Translations under genes and position numbers: made by a program
In this document: positions 1 to 8,449 of the stretch, in pieces
Layout: each line of letters opens with the position of its first letter
Numbering within the stretch: the stretch's first letter is position 1
Notes under the pieces: model-generated
Seen by the model: the letters and a program-made list of their open reading frames with translations, nothing else
What the model was told of the DNA's origin: nothing
The model's database searches: none
Assembly: GCA_902799655.1 (NCBI GenBank)
Contig: CADCBH010000010.1
Coordinates: forward strand, 4,932-68,931
Direction: 5' to 3'
Source: an uncultured Bacteroidales bacterium
GTDB taxonomy: Bacteria; Bacteroidota; Bacteroidia; Bacteroidales; Bacteroidaceae
DNA: 64,000 bases

Positions 1-1
1 G

Positions 2-229
2 GAGAAGGGTCTTACCTACGCTTATCGCGATCGTAAGAACAAGAAGCGCAACTTCCGTGCCCTGTGGATTCAGCGTATCAACGCTGCCGCTCGTCAGGAA
101 GGCCTGAGCTACTCTGCACTCATGGGTAAGCTGGCTAAGGCTGGTATCGAGATCAACCGCAAGGTGCTCGCCGACCTCGCCCTCAACAACCCTGAGGCTT
201 TCAAGGCTATCGTAGCAAAAGTAAAGTAA
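2..229 (+). CDS. rplT: 50S ribosomal protein L20, C-terminal part
   Basis: The last 75 codons of ribosomal protein L20 are present; the gene is cut by the window edge. The frame reads a basic stretch ([20 protein letters not shown]), then [23 protein letters not shown], which is typical of L20. L20 binds 23S rRNA early in large-subunit assembly. An intrinsic terminator follows, so this is the end of what is normally an infC-rpmI-rplT operon; the upstream genes are outside the window. Confidence 0.96.
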   Translation, partial: EKGLTYAYRDRKNKKRNFRALWIQRINAAARQEGLSYSALMGKLAKAGIEINRKVLADLALNNPEAFKAIVAKVK

Positions 230-250
230 GAGAGAAAGCGAAAGCAATAA

Positions 251-287
251 AAAGAGCTGCAATTGAAAGGTTGCGGCTCTTTTTTTT
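251..287 (+). terminator. Intrinsic terminator after rplT
   Basis: AAAGAGCTGCAA and TTGCGGCTCTTT form a 12-bp stem with one G-U pair around an 8-nt loop, followed by a run of seven T. It lies 22 bp after the rplT stop. Its T-run runs into the -33 TTTG of the next promoter. Confidence 0.93.
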
Positions 288-316
288 GTTATTTTGAAAT
301 AAAAGTCGTATCTTTG
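285..316 (+). promoter_or_regulatory. Bacteroidetes sigma-A promoter for the ior operon
   Basis: TTTG at 285-288, a 20-bp spacer and TATCTTTG at 309-316 match the Bacteroidetes -33/-7 consensus. The predicted start near 322 leaves a 5' leader of about 35 nt before the iorA start at 357. Confidence 0.8.
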
Positions 317-356
317 CGAGCAATTTGAAAGAAATAACCAATATCAAACAGAGAAT

Positions 357-1961
357 ATGAAGAAACTATTATTGGGAGACGAGGCCATTGCTCAAGGTGC
401 ACTCGATGCAGGCTTGAGTGGTGTCTATGCTTATCCTGGCACTCCCTCTACTGAGATTACAGAGTATATTCAGGGCTCACCGCTCGCCAAAGAGCGCGGT
501 CTACATAGCCGTTGGTCAACCAATGAGAAGACGGCAATGGAGGCAGCACTGGGTATGTCGTTTATGGGCAAACGTGCGCTGGTGTGCATGAAACATGTAG
601 GACTCAACGTTTGTGCCGACCCGTTTGTCAATAGCGGAATGACGGGTGTCAACGGAGGTGTTGTCGTTCTCGTAGCTGATGATCCCTCGATGCACTCTTC
701 TCAGGACGAGCAGGACTCCCGTTTCTATGGTAAGTTTGCCATGATTCCCACCTTCGAGCCCTCCAATCAGCAGGAGGCTTACGACATGATGGCTACAGCC
801 TTCGAATACTCTGAGAAGCAGTGTTTGCCCGTACTGATGCGCGTCACAACCCGTATGGCCCACAGCCGTGCTGTTGTAGAACTCGCTGATGCTCCCCGTG
901 AGCAGAATGCGCTGAACTATGATGCAAAGGCTGCTAACTGGGTGTTGCTGCCAGCCAATGCCAAGAAGCGCAACGATGCCGTTACTGCCCAACAGGCTCA
1001 GTTGGAGGCCGATGCTGCCAGCTCCACTTATAATATATATATGGAAGGTCATGATAAGTCGCTGGGCATTCTGACCAGTGGCATCGGCTTCAACTATGTC
1101 AACGAGTGCTTCCCACAGGGTTCTCCCTATCCGATACTGAAGATTTCGCAGTACCCGTTGCCCAAGACGCTGGTGCGCCGTCTGATGGACGAGTGCGAAC
1201 AGGTGCTGATAGTTGAAGAAGGTCAGCCGTTTATCGAGGATATCGTGCGTGGTGTGGCCGACATGAAAACAGTTCATGGTAAGCTGGATGGCACATTGCC
1301 CCGTACTGGCGAGCTGACACCCGATGTGGTGAAGAAGGCGTTGGGTATGGAGATTGGCGAGTGTTTCGACCCATGTGCCGATGTTGCTCCCCGTCCACCT
1401 GCACTTTGCCAGGGTTGTGGTCATCGCGACGTCTATGCTGCACTGAACGAGGTTCTCAAGGAATATGAGAATCCCCGTGTCTTTGGCGACATCGGTTGCT
1501 ATACGCTGGGCTTTCTGCCCCCATTCCGCGCTATCCATTCATGTGTCGATATGGGTGCCTCTATCACGATGGCTAAGGGAGCCGCCGATGCTGGTCAGTG
1601 GCCTGCTGTTGCCATTATTGGTGATTCTACCTTTACGCATAGCGGTATGACGGGCTTGCTCGATGCTATCAACGAGAATGCCAATATCACCGTTATCATC
1701 AGTGACAACCTGACAACGGGTATGACTGGTGGTCAGGACTCTGCAGGTACTAATAAGTTTGAGGCTATCTGTCGTGGATTGGGCTTGAGCGACGACCACT
1801 TGAAAGTCGTGGTTCCACTGCCCAAGAATATGCCCGAGATCACCCAGATCATCCGTGACGAGATCAACTACAAGGGCACCAGTGTCATCATTCCGCGTCG
1901 TGAATGTATGCAAACCCTGCAACGCCATCTGAAGCAAAAGAAAGCGGCTGAGAAGAATTGA
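357..1961 (+). CDS. iorA: Indolepyruvate:ferredoxin oxidoreductase, alpha subunit (short form)
   Basis: This is the thiamine-diphosphate-binding catalytic subunit that oxidatively decarboxylates aryl-2-oxo acids (indolepyruvate, phenylpyruvate) to aryl-acetyl-CoA with ferredoxin as acceptor. The N-terminal pyrimidine-binding domain (YAYPGTPSTEIT) is followed by a middle domain and a TPP domain with CQGCGHRD and GDSTFTHSGMTGL. At 534 aa it stops at LKQKKAAEKN. The usual C-terminal ferredoxin-like part with two CxxCxxCxxxCP clusters is absent, so electron exit must use a separate protein. It heads a three-gene operon with iorB and an aminotransferase, fitting aromatic amino-acid fermentation. 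The family call is firm; substrate preference is inferred. Confidence 0.93.
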   Translation: MKKLLLGDEAIAQGALDAGLSGVYAYPGTPSTEITEYIQGSPLAKERGLHSRWSTNEKTAMEAALGMSFMGKRALVCMKHVGLNVCADPFVNSGMTGVNGGVVVLVADDPSMHSSQDEQDSRFYGKFAMIPTFEPSNQQEAYDMMATAFEYSEKQCLPVLMRVTTRMAHSRAVVELADAPREQNALNYDAKAANWVLLPANAKKRNDAVTAQQAQLEADAASSTYNIYMEGHDKSLGILTSGIGFNYVNECFPQGSPYPILKISQYPLPKTLVRRLMDECEQVLIVEEGQPFIEDIVRGVADMKTVHGKLDGTLPRTGELTPDVVKKALGMEIGECFDPCADVAPRPPALCQGCGHRDVYAALNEVLKEYENPRVFGDIGCYTLGFLPPFRAIHSCVDMGASITMAKGAADAGQWPAVAIIGDSTFTHSGMTGLLDAINENANITVIISDNLTTGMTGGQDSAGTNKFEAICRGLGLSDDHLKVVVPLPKNMPEITQIIRDEINYKGTSVIIPRRECMQTLQRHLKQKKAAEKN

Positions 1962-1981
1962 ATTATTGAAGCATTGAAGTT

Positions 1982-2554
1982 ATGAAAACAGATATTATCC
2001 TTTGTGGCGTAGGTGGTCAGGGTATCCTCTCCATTGCCACCATTATTGGCGAAGCCGCCATGAACGAGAATCTCTATATCAAGCAGGCTGAGGTACATGG
2101 TATGTCACAACGTGGTGGCGATGTACAGTCGAACCTGCGCATCTCGAGCAATCCCATTGCCAGCGACCTCATTCCAAAGGGTGGTGCCGATGTCATCATC
2201 TCTATGGAACCGATGGAGGCACTGCGCTATCTTCCATACCTCTCTAAAGAGGGCTGGATTATCACTAGTAGCACACCCTTTGTCAACATCCCCAACTATC
2301 CCGACATTGAGGTCATTAAGTCCGACCTTGAGAAATTGCCTCATGTCATCATGCTCGACATCGAAGGTAAGGCTAAGGATGCAGGAGTTCCACGCTCAGC
2401 TAACGTGATTCTCTTAGGTGCTGCCCAGAAGGCCCTTGGCATTGAGTATGGTAAACTGGAGGATGCCATCCGTCGCGTCTTTGGACGTAAGGGTGATGCT
2501 ATCGTTGAGGCAAATATCAAAGCATTGGCAATTGGTAAAGAAGCGCAGAAATGA
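1982..2554 (+). CDS. iorB: Indolepyruvate:ferredoxin oxidoreductase, beta subunit
   Basis: A 190-aa gamma/beta-type subunit of the 2-oxoacid:ferredoxin oxidoreductase family. The N-terminus DIILCGVGGQGILSIATIIGEAA is the family hallmark, and AEVHGMSQRGGDVQSNLRIS follows. It pairs with the TPP-binding alpha subunit encoded 20 bp upstream. Its stop overlaps the start of the aminotransferase by 4 bp (ATGA), so the three products are probably translationally coupled. Confidence 0.94.
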   Translation: MKTDIILCGVGGQGILSIATIIGEAAMNENLYIKQAEVHGMSQRGGDVQSNLRISSNPIASDLIPKGGADVIISMEPMEALRYLPYLSKEGWIITSSTPFVNIPNYPDIEVIKSDLEKLPHVIMLDIEGKAKDAGVPRSANVILLGAAQKALGIEYGKLEDAIRRVFGRKGDAIVEANIKALAIGKEAQK

Positions 2555-3858
2555 ATACACCGATTAAGAAAGAAATCGTTGATGGCCTCATAGCAGAGCT
2601 TGGCATCAAGGACTTTGCCAAAGCTACTATCCGTGAGGTGAAGCAGGTGGCTGCCAAAGCCGAGCAGGCGAGTGGGGTAGAGTATATCAAGATGGAGATG
2701 GGCATTCCAGGTTTGCCAGCTGCTCAAGTAGGCGTCGATGCTCAGGTGAAGGCATTGCAGGGCGGCATAGCGCACAGCTATCCTGATATTCAGGGCTATC
2801 CTGAACTGAAGAAGCAGGCCTCACGCTTTGTTAAGGCATTTATCGGCCTCGACATCGACCCTGTAGGATGTGTACCCGTTAGTGGCTCTATGCAGGGCAC
2901 GTTTGCCTCGTTTCTTACTTGTTCTCAGGCTTCGAAGGAGAAAGATACCGTACTCTTCATCGATCCAGGTTTCCCCGTTCAGAAGATGCAGTTGCAGGTG
3001 ATGGGAGTTAAACTTGAGACCTTTGATGTGTATGACTATCGTGGTGATAAGCTTGGCCCCAAGGTGGAGAGCTACCTCGCTAAGGGCAACATCTGCGCCA
3101 TTGTCTATTCCAATCCCAACAATCCTTCGTGGATATGTCTGACCGAGCAGGAACTAGAGGTTATCGGACACTTGGCTACCAAGTACGACACTATTGTGAT
3201 GGAGGATTTGGCTTATTTCGCTATGGATTTCCGCAAGGACCTCAGCGTACCTTTCCAGCCACCCTATCAGCCCTCTGTAGGCCGTTATACCGACAACTAC
3301 ATCCTGCTGATATCTGGTTCCAAAGCCTTCAGCTATGCCGGTGAGCGCATTGGTGTCACCTGTATCTCAGATAAGCTGTTCCATCGGCACTATCCCGACT
3401 TGGCTCAGCGCTACGAGGGGCTACCTTTTGGCCTGGTATTCTCTACCCGCATGCTCTATGCACTCTCAAGTGGTACCAGCCACTCTGCCCAGTATGCGAT
3501 GGCTGCGATGCTCAAGGCTGCTGTTGATGGTACTTACGACTTCCGCAAGGAGGTTAGCATCTATGGCGAGCGTGCCCATAAGCTGAAAGAAATCTTCTGC
3601 CGTCACGGCTTCCATGTGGTATATGATAAAGACCTCGACGAGCCTGTAGCCGATGGTTTCTACTTCACTATTGGCTATAAGCAGATGACCAGCGGTCAAC
3701 TGGCTCGCGAACTGATGTACTATGGTGTCTCTGCCATTTGCCTTATCACTACTGGTTCCCATCAGGAGGGCCTGCGTGTCTGCACCTCGTTTATCGAGGA
3801 CCACCAGTACGCCCAGCTTGAAGAGCGCATGACACTGTTCGAACAGAATAATCCCTAA
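2551..3858 (+). CDS. Class I/II PLP-dependent aminotransferase, probably aromatic
   Basis: A 435-aa fold-type I aminotransferase. IVYSNPNNPSW carries the substrate/PLP-binding Asn region, MEDLAYFAMDF the PLP-ring Asp/Tyr region, and ISGSKAFSYAGERIG the Schiff-base lysine. The C-terminal CTSFIEDH region is normal for the family. It overlaps iorB by 4 bp and ends the operon. From that context I infer that it deaminates aromatic amino acids to the aryl-pyruvates consumed by IorAB. Branched substrates cannot be excluded. Confidence 0.88.
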   Translation: MNTPIKKEIVDGLIAELGIKDFAKATIREVKQVAAKAEQASGVEYIKMEMGIPGLPAAQVGVDAQVKALQGGIAHSYPDIQGYPELKKQASRFVKAFIGLDIDPVGCVPVSGSMQGTFASFLTCSQASKEKDTVLFIDPGFPVQKMQLQVMGVKLETFDVYDYRGDKLGPKVESYLAKGNICAIVYSNPNNPSWICLTEQELEVIGHLATKYDTIVMEDLAYFAMDFRKDLSVPFQPPYQPSVGRYTDNYILLISGSKAFSYAGERIGVTCISDKLFHRHYPDLAQRYEGLPFGLVFSTRMLYALSSGTSHSAQYAMAAMLKAAVDGTYDFRKEVSIYGERAHKLKEIFCRHGFHVVYDKDLDEPVADGFYFTIGYKQMTSGQLARELMYYGVSAICLITTGSHQEGLRVCTSFIEDHQYAQLEERMTLFEQNNP

Positions 3859-3892
3859 ACAGATTAAAAACTTGTTTCTAGATATAAAGGCC

Positions 3893-3958
3893 ACAAGTCC
3901 TAGATTTATGCGGAACAAGTCTTAGATTTATGCGGAACAAATCCTAGATTTAAAACCC
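3893..3958. repeat. Three tandem 22-bp repeats
   Basis: Three head-to-tail units of about 22 bp with the core ACAAGTCCTAGATTTATGCG start at 3893, 3915 and 3937. Copies 1 and 2 differ at one base; copy 3 diverges at its end. A more decayed copy may lie at about 3870-3892. They sit between the aminotransferase stop and a terminator hairpin. There are no unique spacers, so this is not a CRISPR array. Confidence 0.8.
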
Positions 3959-4011
3959 ACATAAATACGGAGGGAAAGCGGGATACCCCCAAGTTCCATC
4001 TGCTATACACA

Positions 4012-4049
4012 AATAAAGGGTTTCTCTGATTGAAGAGAAGCCCTTTATG
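4012..4049. terminator. Bidirectional terminator hairpin
   Basis: ATAAAGGGTTTCTCT and AGAGAAGCCCTTTAT form a 15-bp stem with one G-U pair around a 6-nt loop. It lies between the convergent aminotransferase and clostripain-type genes and could serve both. The T-tracts are weak on either side. Confidence 0.75.
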
Positions 4050-4081
4050 TTCGTTATCTTTCTGTAAAGCGTCAGCTTAGC

Positions 4082-5713
4082 TTACTCGAATTTCGTGAAC
4101 GGAGGATTCTTGGTGGGGAATCCCTTATTGGTTTTCAGCCACTTGTCCCATCCCGTCTGCTGCACGAGGGCATTCAATTCGTAGCTGTTCGACCAGGCAT
4201 ATTTGTCGTCTGCAAAACTCTTATCCTCAGGTTCGTAGCAGAACGTTTTGGGATTTTCTGTGGTCTCATACCACCAGGTTTTGCCTTCCTCATCTAGGCA
4301 GGGCACGTCACCTGTAACCTCATTAGCAATACCCATACGCAGGATAGTATGCGTGGTACCATTGTTGGCCTTGCCTTTTTGGTCCTTGGTGTTGCAGGTA
4401 ACTGTGGCTCCCAGGGTAATGTTGTAGCTGAGCTCCTTGTAGTCGCATTTTTGGAGATAGTCAGAAAGAACAGTGGTATAGACTTGCTTGATACGAGCGG
4501 CCTCGATGGCTGTCTTCAGAGCGTTGTACTCGGTGACCAGATTTTTATCGGCTGCTTGCAGCTGGAAGGCATAGCTCATGATATCGTAGTGTGGATAATC
4601 CGGTGAGCCTTGATAGCTTTTGCAAGCTGCTGAATCTTGATCCGCAACAGTGAGGATACCTGCTTTGGCCTCGCTGATGAGTTTATCGGTAAATGCCTTC
4701 AAAGCTGGAATGACATCTTGAAACTTCTTCATGTCGGTAAAGCAGAAATCACTGTACTTCTGCTGGTTAGGATACTTCTTGAGTACTTCTGGCTGTTCTT
4801 TTATTTTATTGTATGGAACAATAAACTCTTCTGTATATTGCTTCATCTCGCCTACAAAGTCGTTATTCTTTGCAGCATTAGCCAGTCTCTTTATGAATTT
4901 TTCGAAATCACCGCCAGTAGTAACGTGGCTGGAAGCCATGAGATAGTCGGTGACACCGGTGAACTCTGACAGCACCTCCATATTGTTCATCAGACAGTCG
5001 TCGAAGTTGAGAAGCTTCAGGTGTACACCGCTTCTCTCGATACCTGTGCGCAACTCCTTGATGCTGATGTCCTTGTTGTCATTGAATGAATCGCTGCATA
5101 CTGCACGTCTTGCAGCTTTTGCTGCGACACTTCCGTTCTTGTCATAGTCGTACATCACATGAAAGCCGCTGCCGTGATCGCCAATGATGAGGATGTAGTT
5201 CTTGGCAGGACCAGCCTTCTGGCAGTACTTGATAAAGCTGGCAATGCTGTCGGGCTGATACAATTGCGATTTCTCCTGCTGTGTGCCATACCGGTCATCA
5301 TCAGAGAAGTACTGCATGGTATTACCATCGACCATATTGCTGGTCAGTTCGAGGCGATAGAGTGCGCCAGGGATGCCCTTGCCATCACCAGAGAGGTAAA
5401 CACTACCTTTCTGTTCCTCCATCTGCTTGTCTAAACCTTCACGCGAAGAGTACTTGTATTCAATAAAGAAGCGCACGTGTTGCTCGTTGCCTTTCAGACC
5501 CTTGCAGGCATTCATCATATCGTACTCAGTCATATTATCCAGATTCTCACCACCAGTGCAGTACAGCATGACGGTATAGTCAGCTACTTCTGGTGGAGTA
5601 GGTGGAGTAGGAGGATTAGACGACGAGTCATCACTGCTGCACGATGTACACATCATTCCGAGACCGCAGCATATTGTGGCGGCCAACATTGACAGATTTG
5701 TTCTTTTCATCAT
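4082..5713 (-). CDS. Clostripain-family (C11) cysteine protease lipoprotein
   Basis: A surface or periplasmic cysteine peptidase of the clostripain/C11 family, about 543 aa. With the start at 5713 (MMKRTNLSM) there is a hydrophobic signal and a lipobox-like CTSC; the acylated Cys at about residue 25 is followed by SSDDSSSN, which resembles the Bacteroidetes lipoprotein-export signal. A Pro-rich linker precedes the peptidase domain. The catalytic His sits in IIGDHGSGFH (about residue 180) and the catalytic Cys in NFDDCLMNNMEV (about residue 240). A minus-strand -7 element (CAAAGGTA on the plus strand at 5753-5760) lies upstream. An upstream in-frame start at 5755 would overlap that element, so 5713 or 5710 is preferred. 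The gene is monocistronic. Confidence 0.88.
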   Translation of the reverse strand: MMKRTNLSMLAATICCGLGMMCTSCSSDDSSSNPPTPPTPPEVADYTVMLYCTGGENLDNMTEYDMMNACKGLKGNEQHVRFFIEYKYSSREGLDKQMEEQKGSVYLSGDGKGIPGALYRLELTSNMVDGNTMQYFSDDDRYGTQQEKSQLYQPDSIASFIKYCQKAGPAKNYILIIGDHGSGFHVMYDYDKNGSVAAKAARRAVCSDSFNDNKDISIKELRTGIERSGVHLKLLNFDDCLMNNMEVLSEFTGVTDYLMASSHVTTGGDFEKFIKRLANAAKNNDFVGEMKQYTEEFIVPYNKIKEQPEVLKKYPNQQKYSDFCFTDMKKFQDVIPALKAFTDKLISEAKAGILTVADQDSAACKSYQGSPDYPHYDIMSYAFQLQAADKNLVTEYNALKTAIEAARIKQVYTTVLSDYLQKCDYKELSYNITLGATVTCNTKDQKGKANNGTTHTILRMGIANEVTGDVPCLDEEGKTWWYETTENPKTFCYEPEDKSFADDKYAWSNSYELNALVQQTGWDKWLKTNKGFPTKNPPFTKFE

Positions 5714-5799
5714 GATTCTATTGATTTGTCTATATTGTACTATTTTCAATTGCAAAGGTACGACTTATTTTGAAAAAAGATTCATATTTCGAAAAATTA

Positions 5800-5831
5800 T
5801 TTGCAGATTTCAAAGAAATATCGTATATTTG
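5800..5831 (+). promoter_or_regulatory. Promoter for guanine deaminase gene
   Basis: TTTG at 5800-5803, a 20-bp spacer and TATATTTG at 5824-5831. The leader before the ATG at 5865 would be about 30 nt. This placement supports 5865 as the start rather than in-frame codons further upstream. Confidence 0.78.
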
Positions 5832-5864
5832 CCACTGAAAACCAAAACGTTAAATCCTAATAAT

Positions 5865-7142
5865 ATGAAAAACGTATATAAGGCACATATTCTCTTTACG
5901 AAGGAGAAAGACCGCTTTGAGGTGTATGAGAATGGTTACGTAGCAGTAGAGAACGGCAAGGTGACAGGCGTCTCGACCAATCTGGCCGAATTAGACAGCG
6001 AGGGTGCAGAACTCGTCGATTTCGGTGACAAACTGCTGATACCTGCTATGAACGATATGCATGTACATGCCCCACAGGTACATAATCAGGGTGTTGCGAT
6101 GGATCTGGAGCTGTTGCCGTGGTTGCAGAACTACACTTTCCCTGAGGAGTCGAAGTATGCCGATGTCGAATACGCAGAGCGTATGTATCGCCGTTTCATG
6201 CATACCCAGTGGTTGTTTGGTACGATGCGCAGCGTAGTCTTCGGCACCGTTCATACTGAGAGTACGCGCAAGCTGATGCAACTGTATCAGGATGCCGGTA
6301 TGGGTGCTATGGTCGGCAAGGTGGCCATGAACCGCAACTGTCCCGATGCGCTCTGCGAGGATGTTGAGGCTGCCATTGAGGGCAACGAGCAGTTGATAGC
6401 TGAGTTCAACCAGCCCGATGCGCTGGTGCGCCCCATCATCACCCCGCGTTTTGTGCCTTCGTGTACACCCGACCTGTTGAAAGCCTGTGGTAAGCTGGCC
6501 GCCAAGTATCAGCTGCCCGTACAGTCGCATCTCTCTGAGAATACCTCTGAAATAGCTTGGGTGGCCGAGCTGGAACCCGAGAGCAAGAGCTATGGTGATG
6601 CCTACAACCGCTACGGTCTCTTCGGTCAGACACCTACCATTATGGCCCACTGTGTATGGACAAAGGGTCATGAGCTGGAACTGATGAAAGAGAATGGTGT
6701 GATGGTGGCCCACTGTCCAACCTCTAATTTCAACCTCTCATCGGGTATGGCCCCCATCCGTTCGTTGCTTGACGAGGGTGTCAAGATCGGTCTTGGCAGC
6801 GATATCAGCGGCGGTCACGACCTCAACATGTTCCGTATGCTGGTATATGCCATTCAGGTCAGCAAGATGCACTACCAGCTCGACCACAGCAAGGCATTCC
6901 TCACACTGCCCGAGGTCTTCTGGATAGCCACCAAGTCGGCAGGCAGCTTCTTTGGCAAGGTGGGCAGCTTCGAGCCTGGCTACGAGTTCGACGCACTGGT
7001 CATTGACGACAGCGTGCTCTATCCTTCTGAGTATTCATTGCAGCACCGTCTGGAGCGTTTCATCTATGTGGGCGACGATCGTCAGATAGTGCACCGTTTC
7101 TGCAGAGGGCAGGAAGTCAAGGAACCGAAGATTTTTGGATAA
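5865..7142 (+). CDS. guaD: Guanine deaminase (amidohydrolase family)
   Basis: A 425-aa metal-dependent hydrolase predicted to deaminate guanine to xanthine. Zinc ligands of the amidohydrolase TIM barrel are visible: HVHAPQ in strand 1, QSHLSE, MAHCVW and LGSDISGGHD. The HAPQ after the first HxH, the HCPTSN block and the SDISGG block match guanine deaminase better than cytosine or chlorohydrolase relatives. The start is placed at the ATG following TAATCCTAATAAT, downstream of the promoter. The adjacent queuosine genes handle another deazaguanine/guanine metabolite, but a functional link is not shown. Confidence 0.88.
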   Translation: MKNVYKAHILFTKEKDRFEVYENGYVAVENGKVTGVSTNLAELDSEGAELVDFGDKLLIPAMNDMHVHAPQVHNQGVAMDLELLPWLQNYTFPEESKYADVEYAERMYRRFMHTQWLFGTMRSVVFGTVHTESTRKLMQLYQDAGMGAMVGKVAMNRNCPDALCEDVEAAIEGNEQLIAEFNQPDALVRPIITPRFVPSCTPDLLKACGKLAAKYQLPVQSHLSENTSEIAWVAELEPESKSYGDAYNRYGLFGQTPTIMAHCVWTKGHELELMKENGVMVAHCPTSNFNLSSGMAPIRSLLDEGVKIGLGSDISGGHDLNMFRMLVYAIQVSKMHYQLDHSKAFLTLPEVFWIATKSAGSFFGKVGSFEPGYEFDALVIDDSVLYPSEYSLQHRLERFIYVGDDRQIVHRFCRGQEVKEPKIFG

Positions 7143-7192
7143 AGATTTTTCTATTCGGAATTTATTTAGTAACTTTGCAGCCGCTTAACAAT

Positions 7193-7261
7193 AGGGGTTC
7201 TTGAGGCTTTAGCCGGTGAGCACAAGAGAGGTGCTTGCTAACCCCCTTTAACAAAACAAGA
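7193..7261 (+). promoter_or_regulatory. preQ1-I-like riboswitch candidate in the yhhQ-queF leader
   Basis: The leader follows TAACTTTG at 7170-7177. AGGGG (7193-7197) pairs with CCCCT (7243-7247). UCUUG in the loop (7199-7203) can pair with CAAGA (7257-7261) across an A-rich linker (AACAAAA), giving an H-type pseudoknot as in preQ1-I aptamers. The loop holds two extra small hairpins (GGC/GCC at 7205-7213; GAGCAC/GTGCTT at about 7218-7236), which canonical 34-nt aptamers lack. The 3' pseudoknot strand ends 4 nt before the start codon, so ligand binding would block initiation. The gene order (precursor transporter, then QueF) supports the ligand class. Confidence 0.6.
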
Positions 7262-7264
7262 CAC

Positions 7265-7954
7265 ATGCAACAAGACAACAAGAAAGTCAGTGTGCTGTTT
7301 ATGCTTTTCGGCACATTGTTCTGCGTCTGCCTGATTACGGCAAACGTATTGGAGACAAAGCAACTGTCATTTGGTCCGGTTAATCTGACTGCAGGTATCA
7401 TCGTATTTCCAGTGAGCTACATCATCAATGATGTGGTATGCGAGGTGTGGGGCTATGCCCGTACGCGCATGCTGATATGGATGGGCTTCGCCATGAACTT
7501 CCTCTTTGTGGTGTTTGGTGCGATAGCCGACTGGATTCCTGGTGCTCCCTACTGGCACGGTGAAGAGGGTTTTCATGTTATCTTTGGTTTGGCGCCACGT
7601 ATTGCGCTGGCCTCGTTTATTGCCTTTATTGCAGGCTCATTCATCAACGCTTATGTGATGTCGCGTATGAAGCTGCGCTCTGAGGGTGCTAACTTCTCAG
7701 CTCGAGCCATACTCAGCACCGTATTTGGTGAACTCACCGACTCTATCATCTTCTTCCCGCTGGCACTGGGCGGTGTGATACCCTGGGAGGAGATGCCCTC
7801 GCTGATGATTTCGCAGGTAACGCTGAAGACGCTCTACGAGATTCTCGTACTGCCTGTGACCATCCGTGTGGTAGCGTTTACCAAGAAGCACGACCATGAG
7901 GATGTCTATGACAACGATATCAACTACAACATTTTTAATATCCTGAAGATATAA
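7265..7954 (+). CDS. yhhQ: Queuosine precursor transporter (YhhQ/VUT family)
   Basis: A 229-aa inner-membrane protein with about six hydrophobic segments that imports preQ0/preQ1-type queuosine precursors. Diagnostic blocks are [17 protein letters not shown] near residue 50, [16 protein letters not shown], and the [11 protein letters not shown] block of the VUT/DUF165 family. The start is set at MQQDNKK, just after the riboswitch-like pseudoknot; an upstream in-frame ATG at 7235 lies inside that structure. queF follows 10 bp downstream, forming a salvage/biosynthesis pair. Confidence 0.92.
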   Translation: MQQDNKKVSVLFMLFGTLFCVCLITANVLETKQLSFGPVNLTAGIIVFPVSYIINDVVCEVWGYARTRMLIWMGFAMNFLFVVFGAIADWIPGAPYWHGEEGFHVIFGLAPRIALASFIAFIAGSFINAYVMSRMKLRSEGANFSARAILSTVFGELTDSIIFFPLALGGVIPWEEMPSLMISQVTLKTLYEILVLPVTIRVVAFTKKHDHEDVYDNDINYNIFNILKI

Positions 7955-7964
7955 TTTGACAACG

Positions 7965-8426
7965 ATGGCAAGAGAAAATGAGGGTCTGCAACAGTTGGGC
8001 CGCAAGACTGAATATAAGATGACGTATGCTCCCGAAGTGCTGGAGACCTTTGAGAACAAGCATAAGGACAATGACTACTGGGTACAGTTCAACTGTCCAG
8101 AGTTTACCTCGCTGTGTCCCATTACTGGTCAGCCCGACTTTGCGGAGATCAAGATTATGTATATCCCTGGCGAGAGAATGGTAGAGTCGAAGAGTCTGAA
8201 GCTCTACCTCTTCTCCTTCCGCAATCACGGCGACTTCCACGAAGACTGTGTGAACATCATCATGAAAGACCTCGTCAAACTGATGCAGCCAAAGTATATA
8301 GAGGTGGTAGGACTGTTCACGCCTCGTGGCGGCATTTCTATCTATCCCTATGCCAACTACGGCCAGCCAGGAACAAAATACGCTGCCCTTGCCGAGCAGC
8401 GTATGATGAATTATGCTTTGAAGTAG
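7965..8426 (+). CDS. queF: NADPH-dependent 7-cyano-7-deazaguanine reductase
   Basis: The short (unimodular) QueF type, 153 aa, reducing preQ0 to preQ1 in queuosine synthesis. [13 protein letters not shown] holds the catalytic Cys, and [21 protein letters not shown] holds the QueF motif and the substrate-binding Glu. The start is the ATG at 7965; an in-frame TTG at 7956 is possible but less likely. It is cotranscribed with yhhQ and probably under the same preQ1-responsive leader. Confidence 0.95.
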   Translation: MARENEGLQQLGRKTEYKMTYAPEVLETFENKHKDNDYWVQFNCPEFTSLCPITGQPDFAEIKIMYIPGERMVESKSLKLYLFSFRNHGDFHEDCVNIIMKDLVKLMQPKYIEVVGLFTPRGGISIYPYANYGQPGTKYAALAEQRMMNYALK

Positions 8427-8449
8427 AGTAGGGCGCTTTGCCGCTACTC
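8426..8449. terminator. Hairpin between convergent genes
   Basis: GAGTAGGGC and GCCGCTACTC form a stem with one bulge around GCTTT. It starts at the queF stop codon and includes the stop codon of the convergent lipoprotein gene, so it could terminate both transcripts. Confidence 0.55.

Noticed and set aside
516..1538. A 340-codon minus-strand open frame opposite iorA
   Set aside because: It is antisense to a well-recognised gene, has no family features, and arises from the codon bias of iorA.
3893..3958. Possible CRISPR array
   Set aside because: Repeats are directly abutting with no unique spacers, and no cas genes are present.
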